Assembly: GCF_001280125.1 (NCBI RefSeq)
Contig: NZ_LGEG01000013.1
Span: 45,563-109,562, forward strand
Source: Streptomyces sp. NRRL F-6492
GTDB taxonomy: Bacteria > Actinomycetota > Actinomycetes > Streptomycetales > Streptomycetaceae
Length of the DNA stretch: 64,000 nt
Direction of reading: 5' to 3'
Part shown: piece by piece, positions 34,666 to 42,715 of the stretch
How the letters are laid out: every line of letters begins with the position of its first letter
Position numbering within the stretch: position 1 is the first letter of the stretch
Position numbers and translations under genes: made by a program
Notes under the pieces: model-generated
Database searches by the model: none
What the model was told of the DNA's origin: nothing
The model's input: the letters and a program-made list of their open reading frames with translations, nothing else

Positions 34666-34731
34666 GTGTCCCTCAGTTTTCGGTCGAGCCCCGCTAGGGC
34701 CCACCGTACCCGAGGGGGAGGCTCGTCCTGA

Positions 34732-35160
34732 TCAATCCAGGTCGATGTGCTGGCCGGTTCCGGGCCCTTCGCCGTCCTCGCGGGGCGGCTTCGGGGGCTC
34801 TTCCGAGGGGGCCTCTCCCCGGGTCCAGCGGGTCTCGTGGCCCTCGACGGCGGAGCGGTAGGCGGCGAGGAGTTCGCTGCCGGCGGCGGCGAGGTGGTCG
34901 AAGACCTGCGGGTTGCGCTCGACGACGGGCTCGACCGCGGCCTTCGCCTGGTCGACGAGCTGCTGGACGGTCCGCGCGGCCTGGCCCGCGAGCAGCGGGT
35001 TCCCGAAGCCCTCGGAGACCTTGCCCGCGACGGCGTCGAAGAGCTTGCGGAACTCCTCGGCGGCCGTTCCCGGCCCGGCCCCGCGCTCGGCCCGGCGGCG
35101 GGCCTTCTCCGCCTCCAGGTCCTCGGCGCATGCCTTGGCCCAGGCGTCCGAATCGCTCAT
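34732..35160 (-). CDS. DUF5304-like protein upstream of glkA (SCO2127-type)
   Basis: A 142-residue, charged, helical cytoplasmic protein: MSDSDAWAKACAEDLEAEKARRR, a central helix GNPLLAGQAARTVQQLVDQAKAAVEPVVERNPQVFDHLAAAGSELLAAYRSAV (residues ~60-110, in part), and an acidic Pro-rich tail. The position directly upstream of glkA matches SCO2127, reported to influence glucose uptake and catabolite repression through glkA. The 66-bp gap and shared strand suggest one transcript. No catalytic motif is seen. The DUF number is from memory and less certain than the synteny. Confidence 0.7.
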   Translation of the reverse strand: MSDSDAWAKACAEDLEAEKARRRAERGAGPGTAAEEFRKLFDAVAGKVSEGFGNPLLAGQAARTVQQLVDQAKAAVEPVVERNPQVFDHLAAAGSELLAAYRSAVEGHETRWTRGEAPSEEPPKPPREDGEGPGTGQHIDLD

Positions 35161-35203
35161 GGCGCACTCCTCAGTCGGCTGGTACTTCGACGGTACACGG
35201 GGC

Positions 35204-36337
35204 TCAGGGGGTGCGGGGCCGGTCGGGCCAGAGTCCGGGGTCGGGGGTGAAGCGGACCCGGAGGTCGCCGTCGACGAGGCCCGCGCCGGTGACGGTGCAG
35301 CGGCGCAGGGCGCCGGGGAGGGGGAGGTTGCGGCGGAAGGGTCCGGCGGTCAGGAGCAGCTCGTCGCCGCGCCGGACGAGCGAGAGCTCCTCCTTGACGG
35401 CGCCGGGCAGGGGGAGGTGCCAGACGAGGACGCCGTCCTCCTCGCGCCGGTCCTCGACGGTCCACGCGGGCACGGGCGCGGGCGTGCTGTCGGCGGGGGC
35501 GAGGAGGGCGAGGTCGTCGGCCCCGCGCGGGGCGCGGCCGAGGTGCGGGAGCTCGTGGAGCACTCCGCCGGCGGTACGGAGTTCCGCGAGGTGCCCGTGC
35601 TGCTCGGCGGTCAGTCCGGCGAGCCAGGGGTCCTCGGAGCCTGCGGGCAGCAGCCGGTTGGCGACGACGGCGTCGAGGGAGAGGCGGTGGAGGGCGAGGC
35701 CGAGGCGGGCGGTGCGCAGGGCGCGGGTGGCGGCGGGTCCGGGTTCGAGGACGAGCCGGACGGTGGTGGCGGGGGCTTCGACGACGGCCTGGACGGCGGC
35801 GAGTTCGGCCTCCCAGCGGGCGGTGGTCTCGTACAACCACTGCGCGGGCATGGGGACCCCGGCGAGCTGGGCGAGCATCGGGCGCAGGGCGCGGGCGGCC
35901 TGCCGCTCCTGGGGCAGGAGCCGGCGCAGGTAGCGGCGGAGCTGTTCGGGCAGCGCGAGGACGGCGAGGGCCTCGGGGAGCGGGGGCAGGTCGACGACGG
36001 CGAGTTCGTGGTCGCCGGCGGCCGTCTCGCGCAGGGCCCGCAGCAGGGCGAAGGAGCGGCTGCCGGGCAGCTCGGTCAGCTCGGCGTCCTCGAAGGGCGC
36101 GGCGCCGAGCAGGTCGAGGGCGACGCCGGAGCGGGCCTGGAGGGCGAGGAACTCGCGGCGGAAGTCGGCGGCGGGCTCGGGCCGCAGCACCCGGAGGTTC
36201 CCTTCCTCCGGCGGCGCCCCGGCGTCCTCGGACACGAGCAGGACCCGCCGCCCGGCCCGCGCCCCGGCGAGAGCGGTCGCTGCCGCGACGGTGGTGCGCC
36301 CGGCGCCGCCGAGGCCGGTGACAAGGATGATCCGCAT
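35204..36337 (-). CDS. ArsA/GET3-like ATPase with altered P-loop
   Basis: A 377-residue protein starting MRIILVTGLGGAGRTTVAAA, the deviant Walker A of ArsA/GET3 ATPases, but both expected Lys residues (GKGGVGKT) are replaced: GLGGAGRT. The rest follows the family: AVVDLPPLPEAL replaces the DTAPTGH Switch II, and a Rossmann middle leads to a C-terminal beta-rich segment (LLLTAGPFRRNLPLPGALRRC) similar to the ArsA_HSP20-like domain. The M. tuberculosis equivalent Rv2184c lies beside the SRPBCC Rv2185c as here. ATG 36337 follows a TAGCGT -10 hexamer (36345-36350) by seven bases, so it is leaderless. Whether it binds ATP is uncertain. Confidence 0.75.
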   Translation of the reverse strand: MRIILVTGLGGAGRTTVAAATALAGARAGRRVLLVSEDAGAPPEEGNLRVLRPEPAADFRREFLALQARSGVALDLLGAAPFEDAELTELPGSRSFALLRALRETAAGDHELAVVDLPPLPEALAVLALPEQLRRYLRRLLPQERQAARALRPMLAQLAGVPMPAQWLYETTARWEAELAAVQAVVEAPATTVRLVLEPGPAATRALRTARLGLALHRLSLDAVVANRLLPAGSEDPWLAGLTAEQHGHLAELRTAGGVLHELPHLGRAPRGADDLALLAPADSTPAPVPAWTVEDRREEDGVLVWHLPLPGAVKEELSLVRRGDELLLTAGPFRRNLPLPGALRRCTVTGAGLVDGDLRVRFTPDPGLWPDRPRTP

Positions 36338-36408
36338 GCGGAGGACGCTACCCGCCTCCGCCGACGGGGGTCCCGGGGCCCTGGCCGGGGCCTTGCCGAG
36401 CCGACGCG

Positions 36409-36568
36409 GAGACGATCGCGATCCGGCCCTGCGCCGGAGACAGAGACGATCACGATCCGGCCCTGCGCCGGAGACAGAGACGGACACGGCCCGGCCCCGC
36501 GCGGAAGGCAGGGCGTCTCGGGGCCGTCCGGCCCCGCGCCGGAGGCAGGGCGTCTCGGGACCGCCCGG
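36409..36568. repeat. Tandem repeats of 34-37 bp in a non-coding gap
   Basis: The unit GAGACGATCGCGATCCGGCC..GCCGGAGACA begins at 36409, 36443 and, degenerate, at 36477 (period 34), followed by two copies of a related 37-bp unit with GGCAGGGCGTCTCGG. The 368-bp gap 36338-36705 between the SRPBCC and ArsA-like genes shows no credible coding frame. Copy number is likely to vary among strains. Confidence 0.65.
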
Positions 36569-36705
36569 CGGCCAAGGCCCGGCGTTCGGTCCGGGGCCCG
36601 TCACCGTCGGGGCCGCCCAGGCAGCGGGCACCGCAGGCGGCTCAGGGCCCGCGTGCCGCCCGGGGGCGCGCCCCCGGAGCCGTACCCCGTCCCGCCGCGC
36701 AGCGA

Positions 36706-37149
36706 CTACGCGTCGGATTCCACGCGCTTCTTCAGGCCCGCCAGGGCGCGGTCGATGATGACCTTCTCGGCCTTGCGCTTGATCATGCCGAGCATGGGGA
36801 TCTTGACGTCGACGGTCAGCTGGTAGGTGACCTCGGTGCGCCTGCCGCCGTCGAGCGGGGCCAGGCGGTAGGAGCCGTCGAGGGAGCGGAGCATCTGGGA
36901 CTTGACCAGGGTCCAGCTGACCTCGTCGGCGCCGGTCCAGGTGTACGCGAGGGTGTGGTCGTCCTTGATCGCGCCCGCGTCGAGGAGCAGCCGGACCTTC
37001 TCCGCGCGGCCGGCGGCGTCCTCCTCCAGGACCTCGGCCTCCTTCACCTCGCCCGTCCACTCGGGGTAGCGGGCGAAGTCGGCGATCACGCCCATGACGT
37101 CGGCCGGCGCCGCCTCGATGGTGATGCTCGAGCTGGTGTGTTCGGCCAT
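36706..37149 (-). CDS. SRPBCC / polyketide cyclase-like protein
   Basis: A 147-residue START/SRPBCC-fold protein beginning with SSSITIEAAPADVMGVIADFARYPEW, the typical first strand-helix pair of the fold, then TWTGADEVSWTLVKSQMLRSLDGSY and a C-terminal long helix. Such proteins bind hydrophobic ligands; the M. tuberculosis homologue is Rv2185c (TB16.3). ATG 37149 has GGAGGAG upstream. It lies in the same order (ArsA-like, SRPBCC, FadD, PimB') as in mycobacteria, hinting at a lipid-transfer role. Confidence 0.85.
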   Translation of the reverse strand: MAEHTSSSITIEAAPADVMGVIADFARYPEWTGEVKEAEVLEEDAAGRAEKVRLLLDAGAIKDDHTLAYTWTGADEVSWTLVKSQMLRSLDGSYRLAPLDGGRRTEVTYQLTVDVKIPMLGMIKRKAEKVIIDRALAGLKKRVESDA

Positions 37150-37278
37150 CGCGGTGGCTCCTCCACTGTGCGGTCCGGCGGAAGTCAAGGGGGCACGGGC
37201 GTGCCGACGGCAGGCTATCGCGCCCGGGGCCCGGCCCCGCCACGGGAAGGCCGGGGAAGGCCGGGGAAGGCCCGGGGA

Positions 37279-38046
37279 TCACCACTCCAGGGCGAAGGGC
37301 CTGCCGGTCGAGGCGAAGTGGCCGACGTTGACGCACTCGGTCGCGCCGATCCGCATCCGCCGGGCCAGCGGCTGGTGGACGTGGCCGAAGAGCGAGTAGC
37401 GCGGCCGGGTGCGCCGGATCGCGTCGAGCAGGGCCCGGCTGCCCCGCTCGAAGCGGCGGGCCACCGTGTCGTACGTCAGCTCCGGCACCTCCGGCGGGAT
37501 GTGGGAGCAGAGGACGTCGACCTCGCCGAGCGCCTCGACCTTCGCCGCGTACTCCTCGTCGGAGATCTCGTACGGCGTGCGCATCGGGGTGCGCAGGCCG
37601 CCGCCGACGAAGCCGAAGACGAGTCCGCCGAGCTCGACGCGCTCCCCGTCGAGGACGGTCGTCCCGGGCCGGGCGAACTCGGGCCAGAACCGGGGGATGT
37701 CCACGTTCCCGTAGGTGGCGTACGTCGGGGTGGGGAAGGCGGCGAAGAGTTCGGCGTACTGGCGGCGCACGGCGGCCTCGATGGCGGTGGTGCGGTCGAT
37801 GCCGAGCTCGGCCCAGAGGCGCCGGCCCAGGTCGCGGGCCTCGTCGAAGCGGCGGGCGGTGCGCAGCTCGACGAGCCGGTCGGCGTTCTCGACGCCGAAG
37901 AGGTCGGGGAAGATGCCCCGGCGGTGGTCGGCGTAGTCGAGGAAGAGGACCAGGTCCCCCAGGCATATCAGGGCGTCGGCGCCCTCTCCCGCCCGGGCGA
38001 GGTCCCCGGCGTTGCCGTGCACGTCACTGACCACATGGACTCGCAT
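37279..38046 (-). CDS. Metallophosphoesterase
   Basis: A 255-residue calcineurin-type phosphoesterase. Metal ligands appear as SDVHGN at residues 7-12, ICLGDLV near 28-34, YGNVD (GNH/D box) near 111, CSHIPP near 180 and FGHVHQP near 219-225. The protein hydrolyses phosphodi- or monoesters; the substrate is unknown. ATG 38046 begins directly with the fold and has AAGGTGG upstream. Divergent from the acyl-CoA synthetase gene. Confidence 0.87.
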   Translation of the reverse strand: MRVHVVSDVHGNAGDLARAGEGADALICLGDLVLFLDYADHRRGIFPDLFGVENADRLVELRTARRFDEARDLGRRLWAELGIDRTTAIEAAVRRQYAELFAAFPTPTYATYGNVDIPRFWPEFARPGTTVLDGERVELGGLVFGFVGGGLRTPMRTPYEISDEEYAAKVEALGEVDVLCSHIPPEVPELTYDTVARRFERGSRALLDAIRRTRPRYSLFGHVHQPLARRMRIGATECVNVGHFASTGRPFALEW

Positions 38047-38349
38047 GGAGCCACCTTAGGGGGCGCCCCCGGACCCGGGTCGGGAATCGGACGACGGACC
38101 GCCCCCGGCCGCCCTACCTGCGGTTACTTCCGAGTCCTGAAGCCGGTGGACTACTGTTCACGGAGCACCGTCACGCGTGTGTGACGCACGGAACATCTGG
38201 CCGGGACCCCCTATCGGGAACCACGTACTGATGGGTAACGTCCGGGCGGTCCAGTCGTGCTCACCCCCACTGAGCGCCTGACCGAACATGGACTACACCG
38301 GCGCATCACACAGAGCCGTGGCGCCGGCGCCCGATGAGGAGCAGCAGTC
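38047..38349. other. Divergent intergenic region before the acyl-CoA synthetase
   Basis: 303 bp with no credible gene. It must carry promoters for the metallophosphoesterase (minus) and the synthetase (plus). GGAAC at 38217-38221 followed at 17 bases by CGTC is weakly reminiscent of an ECF sigma promoter, and GTGTGTGAC repeats lie near 38177. No strong palindrome or T-rich terminator is seen. Confidence 0.4.
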
Positions 38350-40146
38350 TTGCGCGAGTTCAGCCTTCCGGCCCTGTACGAGGTCCCCACGGACGGCAAC
38401 CTGACGGATCTCATCCGCCGCAACGCCTCCCAGCACCCAGACGTCGCCGTGATGGGGCGCAAGGTCGACGGCGTCTGGACGGACGTCACCGCCACCGAGT
38501 TCCTCGCGGAGGTCCGCGGGGCCGCCAAGGGCCTGATCGCCGCGGGGGTGGAGCCGGGCGACCGGGTCGCGCTGCTCTCCCGCACGCGCTACGAGTGGGT
38601 GCTCCTCGACTTCGCGATCTGGAGCGCGGGCGGGGTGACCGTGCCGGTGTACGAGACCAGCTCGCCGGAGCAGATCCAGTGGATCCTGGGCGACTCGGGC
38701 GCGAGCGCGGTCCTGGTGGAGAGCGCGGCGCACGAGGAGTCGGTGGACTCGGTCCGGGCGAACCTGCCGGAGCTGAGGAGCGTGTGGCGGATCGAGGACG
38801 ACGCCGTCGCCCGGCTCACCGCCGACGGGGCCGGCGTCTCCGACAAGCTGCTCGACGGGCGCATGTCGGCGGCGAACGCGGACGACCCGGCGACGATCGT
38901 CTACACCTCGGGCACCACGGGCCGCCCCAAGGGCTGCGTCCTGACCCACCGGGCCTTCTTCGCCGAGTGCGGCAACGTGGTGGAGCGGCTGAAGCCCCTC
39001 TTCCGCACGGGCGAGTGCTCGGTGCTGCTGTTCCTGCCCGCCGCGCACGTCTTCGGGCGGCTCGTCGAGGTGGCGTCCGTGATGGCGCCGATCCGGCTGG
39101 GCTGCGTCCCGGACATCAAGAACCTCACGGACGAGCTGGCCTCGTTCCGGCCGACGCTGATCCTGGGCGTGCCCCGGGTCTTCGAGAAGGTCTACAACTC
39201 GGCGCGGGCGAAGGCGCAGGCCGACGGCAAGGGCAAGATCTTCGACAGGGCCGCGCAGACGGCCATCGCGTACAGCCGGGCGCTCGGCACCCCGCAGGGC
39301 CCGTCCTTCGGGCTGCGGCTGAAGCACAAGGTCTTCGACAAGCTGGTCTTCGGCAAGCTGCGGGCGGTGCTCGGCGGGCGCGGCGAGTACGCGATCTCGG
39401 GCGGCGCGCCGCTGGGCGAGCGGCTCGGCCACTTCTTCCGGGGCATCGGCTTCACGGTCCTGGAGGGCTACGGCCTGACGGAGTCGTGCGCGGCGACCGC
39501 GTTCAACCCGTGGGACCGGCAGAAGATCGGCACGGTCGGCCAGCCGCTGCCGGGCTCGGTGGTGCGGATCGCCGACGACGGCGAGGTGCTGCTGCACGGC
39601 GAGCACGTCTTCACGGGCTACTGGAACAACGAGGCGGCGACGGCCGAGGCCCTCGCGGACGGCTGGTTCCACACGGGCGACATCGGCACGCTCGACGAGG
39701 ACGGCTACCTGGCGATCACCGGCCGGAAGAAGGAGATCCTGGTGACGGCGGGCGGCAAGAACGTCGCCCCGGCGGTCATCGAGGACCGGATCCGGGCGCA
39801 CGCGCTGGTCGCGGAGTGCATGGTGGTCGGCGACGGGCGTCCGTTCGTGGGCGCGCTCGTCACCCTGGACGAGGAGTTCCTGGGCCGCTGGGCGTCCGAG
39901 CACGGCAAGCCGGCCGGTGCGACGGCGGCGTCCCTGCGCGACGACGCGGAGCTCCTGGCGGAGGTGCAGCGGGCGATCGACGACGGCAACGCGGCGGTGT
40001 CCAAGGCGGAGTCGGTCCGCAAGTTCCGTGTGCTGCCCGCCCAGTTCACGGAGGAGGCGGGGCACATCACCCCGTCCCTGAAGCTGAAGCGGAACGTGGT
40101 GGCGAAGGACTTCGCGGACGAGATCGAGGCGATCTACCGGGGCTGA
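38350..40146 (+). CDS. Long-chain acyl-CoA/AMP synthetase (FadD15-like)
   Basis: A 598-residue ANL-superfamily ligase that activates fatty acids via acyl-AMP to acyl-CoA. The P-loop motif YTSGTTGRPKGC lies at about residues 184-195, the A5-like GYGLTESCA near 374 and the hinge motif GWFHTGDIGTLDEDGYLAITGRKKEI near 437-460 (in parts). The C-terminal Lys is in SLKLKRNVVAKD. TTG 38350 has GAGGAG upstream; the next in-frame start would cut the fold. In M. tuberculosis fadD15 also adjoins pimB' in this block. Converges on pimB-like gene with a 17-bp terminator between. Confidence 0.92.
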   Translation: MREFSLPALYEVPTDGNLTDLIRRNASQHPDVAVMGRKVDGVWTDVTATEFLAEVRGAAKGLIAAGVEPGDRVALLSRTRYEWVLLDFAIWSAGGVTVPVYETSSPEQIQWILGDSGASAVLVESAAHEESVDSVRANLPELRSVWRIEDDAVARLTADGAGVSDKLLDGRMSAANADDPATIVYTSGTTGRPKGCVLTHRAFFAECGNVVERLKPLFRTGECSVLLFLPAAHVFGRLVEVASVMAPIRLGCVPDIKNLTDELASFRPTLILGVPRVFEKVYNSARAKAQADGKGKIFDRAAQTAIAYSRALGTPQGPSFGLRLKHKVFDKLVFGKLRAVLGGRGEYAISGGAPLGERLGHFFRGIGFTVLEGYGLTESCAATAFNPWDRQKIGTVGQPLPGSVVRIADDGEVLLHGEHVFTGYWNNEAATAEALADGWFHTGDIGTLDEDGYLAITGRKKEILVTAGGKNVAPAVIEDRIRAHALVAECMVVGDGRPFVGALVTLDEEFLGRWASEHGKPAGATAASLRDDAELLAEVQRAIDDGNAAVSKAESVRKFRVLPAQFTEEAGHITPSLKLKRNVVAKDFADEIEAIYRG

Positions 40147-40157
40147 GCCCGGACGTG

Positions 40158-40195
40158 CGGAGGGGCCCGGGGCGCTGTCGCCCCGGGCCCCTCCG
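40158..40195. terminator. Bidirectional terminator between fadD-like and pimB-like genes
   Basis: A perfect 17-bp stem (40158-40174 with 40179-40195) and CTGT loop lie between two convergent genes, 12 bp after the first stop. Confidence 0.85.
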
Positions 40196-40210
40196 TGTGT
40201 TCCGTACCGC

Positions 40211-41353
40211 TCAGAGCAGTGCGCGCAGCCGTTCCGCCAGCAGGTCCCAGCGCCACTTCTCCTCCACCCAGGCCCGGCCCCGCTCGCCCATGCGGGCGCG
40301 GAGTTCGGGGTCGAGGAGGAGGGTGGTGACGCGGTCGGCGGTGTCCTCCGGGGATCCGCCGCGCACGACCCAGCCGGTCTCGCCGTCGAGGACGGCGTCG
40401 GGGGCGCCGCCGGAGTCGCCGGCGACGACGGGCAGTCCGGTGGCGGAGGCCTCCAGGTAGACGATGCCGAGGCCCTCGACGTCGAGGCCGCCGCGCCGGG
40501 TGCGGCAGGGCATGGCGAAGACGTCGCCGGCCCCGTAGTGGGCAGGCAGTTCGGCCCAGGGGACGGCGCCGGTGAAGCGTACGGATCCGGCCACGCCCGT
40601 CTCGGCGGCGAGACGGTGCAGGTCCTTCTCGTACGGGCCGCCGCCGACGATCAGGAGGACGGCGTCCGGGACCCGGCGCAGGATCCGCGGCAGGGCCCTG
40701 ATCAGGGTGTCCTGGCCCTTGCGCGGGACGAGCCGGGAGACGCAGACGACGACGGGCCGGTCGCTGAGCCCGAGGCGGGCGCGGACCTCGTCGCCGCCGG
40801 AGCCGGGGTGGAAGGTCTTCTCGTCCACGCCGGGCGGGAGCTGGACCATCCGTCCCGCGGCGGCGGGCGTGAGGGCCGAGGCGATCCGGGAGCGGGTGTA
40901 CTCGCCGAGGTGGGTGATCGTGTCGGTGCCCTCGCCGATGCGGCGCAGCAGCTGCCGGGCGGCGGGCAGTTGGGCCCAGCCCGCCTCGTGGCCGTGGGTG
41001 GTGGCGACCAGCCGCCGGGCGCCGGCCCGGCGCAGGGCGGGTGCCATCAGGCCGAGCGGGGCCGCGGCGCCGAACCACACGGACTCGCAGCCGTGTTCGC
41101 GCAGCAGCGCGGTGGCGCGGGCGGTGACCCGGGGCGTGGGCAGCAGCATCGTGGTGCGGTCCCGGACGACCGTGAAGGGCTGCTCGGCGTCGAACGCGGC
41201 CGTCGCCTCGGCCCCTTCGCGGCCGCGCTTCCAGGTGGAGGCGTAGACCACGACCTCCCGGGGGTCCAGGCGGAGGGCCATGTTGTGCAGGAAGGCCTGG
41301 ATTCCCCCGGGACGCGGTGGGAAGTCGTTGGTTACGATCAGGGTCTTGTGCAT
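40211..41353 (-). CDS. pimB: GT4 mannosyltransferase, PimB'-like
   Basis: A 380-residue GT-B glycosyltransferase. It begins MHKTLIVTNDFPPRPGGIQ, has the GT4 catalytic-domain motifs VVCVSRLVPRKGQDTLIRALP near residue 195 (in parts), LLIVGGGPYEKDL, and the EGLGIVYLEASATGLPVV nucleotide-sugar motif near 292 with its E-x7-E. It probably transfers mannose from GDP-mannose to phosphatidylinositol monomannoside (PimB', Rv2188c). ATG 41353 follows a TACTGT -10 hexamer (41362-41367) by eight bases, so it appears leaderless. Divergent from a second mannosyltransferase-like gene, supporting a glycolipid role. Confidence 0.85.
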   Translation of the reverse strand: MHKTLIVTNDFPPRPGGIQAFLHNMALRLDPREVVVYASTWKRGREGAEATAAFDAEQPFTVVRDRTTMLLPTPRVTARATALLREHGCESVWFGAAAPLGLMAPALRRAGARRLVATTHGHEAGWAQLPAARQLLRRIGEGTDTITHLGEYTRSRIASALTPAAAGRMVQLPPGVDEKTFHPGSGGDEVRARLGLSDRPVVVCVSRLVPRKGQDTLIRALPRILRRVPDAVLLIVGGGPYEKDLHRLAAETGVAGSVRFTGAVPWAELPAHYGAGDVFAMPCRTRRGGLDVEGLGIVYLEASATGLPVVAGDSGGAPDAVLDGETGWVVRGGSPEDTADRVTTLLLDPELRARMGERGRAWVEEKWRWDLLAERLRALL

Positions 41354-41437
41354 CGTGGCCGACAGTACGCGATCGCACCCGCAGCCCGGCACCACCACTC
41401 CCCCGCGCGAGCGGGCCGACCGGACGAGGACGAGTCA

Positions 41438-42715
41438 GTGACGACGGGCGCAGTGGGGAAGGGCCCGCGCACGGGCCTGTGGCTTCCCGTCGGCCTCTGG
41501 GGCCTCACCCGGGTCCTCCTCCTGCTGTGCGTGTTCGACGTCGTGGAGGTCCCGGGGCCGGACATCGCGTACGACGTCGAGAACATCTACCGGGGCTGGT
41601 ACGAGGTGCTGCGGGACGGCACGTACCCGCTGGACGACGTCACCTGGCAGTACCCGCCGGCGGCGGCGTTCGTGATGCTGGCCCCCGGCCTGCTGCCGTT
41701 CCTGGGCTACGCGGCCGCCTTCTTCGTCCTCGCCCTGCTCTGCGACGCGCTGGTCTTCGGGCTGCTCCTGTACACGGGCCGCCGGGCGGGCCGGACGTCC
41801 CGGGGCGCCTGGACCTGGCTGGCGGGCGTCGCGCTGCTCGGCCCGACCGCGTACGCCCGGTACGACGTGATGGTGACCGCCGTCGCGGTGGCGGGGCTCC
41901 TGGCGGCCGGCCGCAGCCCGCGGGTGCTGGGCGCGCTCGCCGGTTTCGGGGCGGTCCTGAAGGTGTGGCCGGCGCTGCTGCTGGTGGGCACCCGGAAGGG
42001 CCGGGCGACGTTCCGCTCCTGGTCGGCGGCGGCGGGCGCGGCGGCCGGGGTGCTGCTGCTCTGCGTGCTGTGGAGGCCGGGGGCGCTGTCCTTCCTCTCC
42101 TTCCAGCGGGACCGGGGCACCGAGGTGGAGTCCCTGGGCGCGACGGTCTTCCACGTCCTGCGGCACTTCGGCTGGGAGGGCGAGGTGCGGATGAACTACG
42201 GCTCGATGGAGTTCCTCTGCCCGTACGTGTCCGCGGTGTCGACGGCCGCGATGGCGGTGACGATCGGCGCCTTCGGCTGGCTGCTGCTCTGGCGGATCAG
42301 GGCGCGCCGGTTCGTCTCGTCGACGGTGGCGGACGCGGCCTTCGTGGCGGTGCTGCTCTTCACGCTGACGAGCCGGGTGCTCTCCCCGCAGTACATGCTG
42401 TGGCTGATCGGTCTGGCGGCGGTGTGCCTGGTCTTCCGGTCGAGCCGGATGGAGCGGCCCGCGCGTCTGGTGGTCTGGGCGACGGCGGTGACGCAGTTCG
42501 AGTTCCCGGTGTGGTTCTGGCACGTGACGCGGAGCGACGCGCTGGGCATGGCGGTGCTGTTCACGCGGAACGGCCTGCTGGTCGCCGCCGCCGTCCTGGC
42601 CTGCCGGATCCTGTGGCGGCAGACGGTCACGGAGCCGCGTCTCGCCGCCGCGACCGTGCCCGCGCAGGCGGCCCGGCCGGAGCGCGAGAAGGCCCTGTCG
42701 GGCTCGTTCCGCTGA
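41438..42715 (+). CDS. GT87/DUF2029-type polyprenyl-phosphate mannosyltransferase
   Basis: A 425-residue protein with about ten membrane helices. The first loop carries DVENIYRGWYEVLRDGTYPLDDVTWQYPPAAAF; the Asp-Val-x-x-Tyr and the TWQYPP motif are typical of the GT87 and related GT-C enzymes such as Rv2181, an alpha-1,2-mannosyltransferase using polyprenyl-phosphate mannose. GTG 41438 has GAGGACGAG upstream. Its last 89 bp overlap the 3' end of the convergent MATE gene. With the adjacent PimB' it is likely to elongate phosphoinositide mannosides or another mannosylated surface glycan. Confidence 0.8.
   Translation: MTTGAVGKGPRTGLWLPVGLWGLTRVLLLLCVFDVVEVPGPDIAYDVENIYRGWYEVLRDGTYPLDDVTWQYPPAAAFVMLAPGLLPFLGYAAAFFVLALLCDALVFGLLLYTGRRAGRTSRGAWTWLAGVALLGPTAYARYDVMVTAVAVAGLLAAGRSPRVLGALAGFGAVLKVWPALLLVGTRKGRATFRSWSAAAGAAAGVLLLCVLWRPGALSFLSFQRDRGTEVESLGATVFHVLRHFGWEGEVRMNYGSMEFLCPYVSAVSTAAMAVTIGAFGWLLLWRIRARRFVSSTVADAAFVAVLLFTLTSRVLSPQYMLWLIGLAAVCLVFRSSRMERPARLVVWATAVTQFEFPVWFWHVTRSDALGMAVLFTRNGLLVAAAVLACRILWRQTVTEPRLAAATVPAQAARPEREKALSGSFR

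Noticed and set aside
36338..36705. CRISPR-like array from tandem repeats
   Set aside because: Repeats are directly adjacent without unique spacers and there are no cas genes.
38217..38243. Sigma-E-type promoter GGAAC...CGTC before the acyl-CoA synthetase
   Set aside because: Spacing of 17 is longer than the usual and neither half is otherwise supported.
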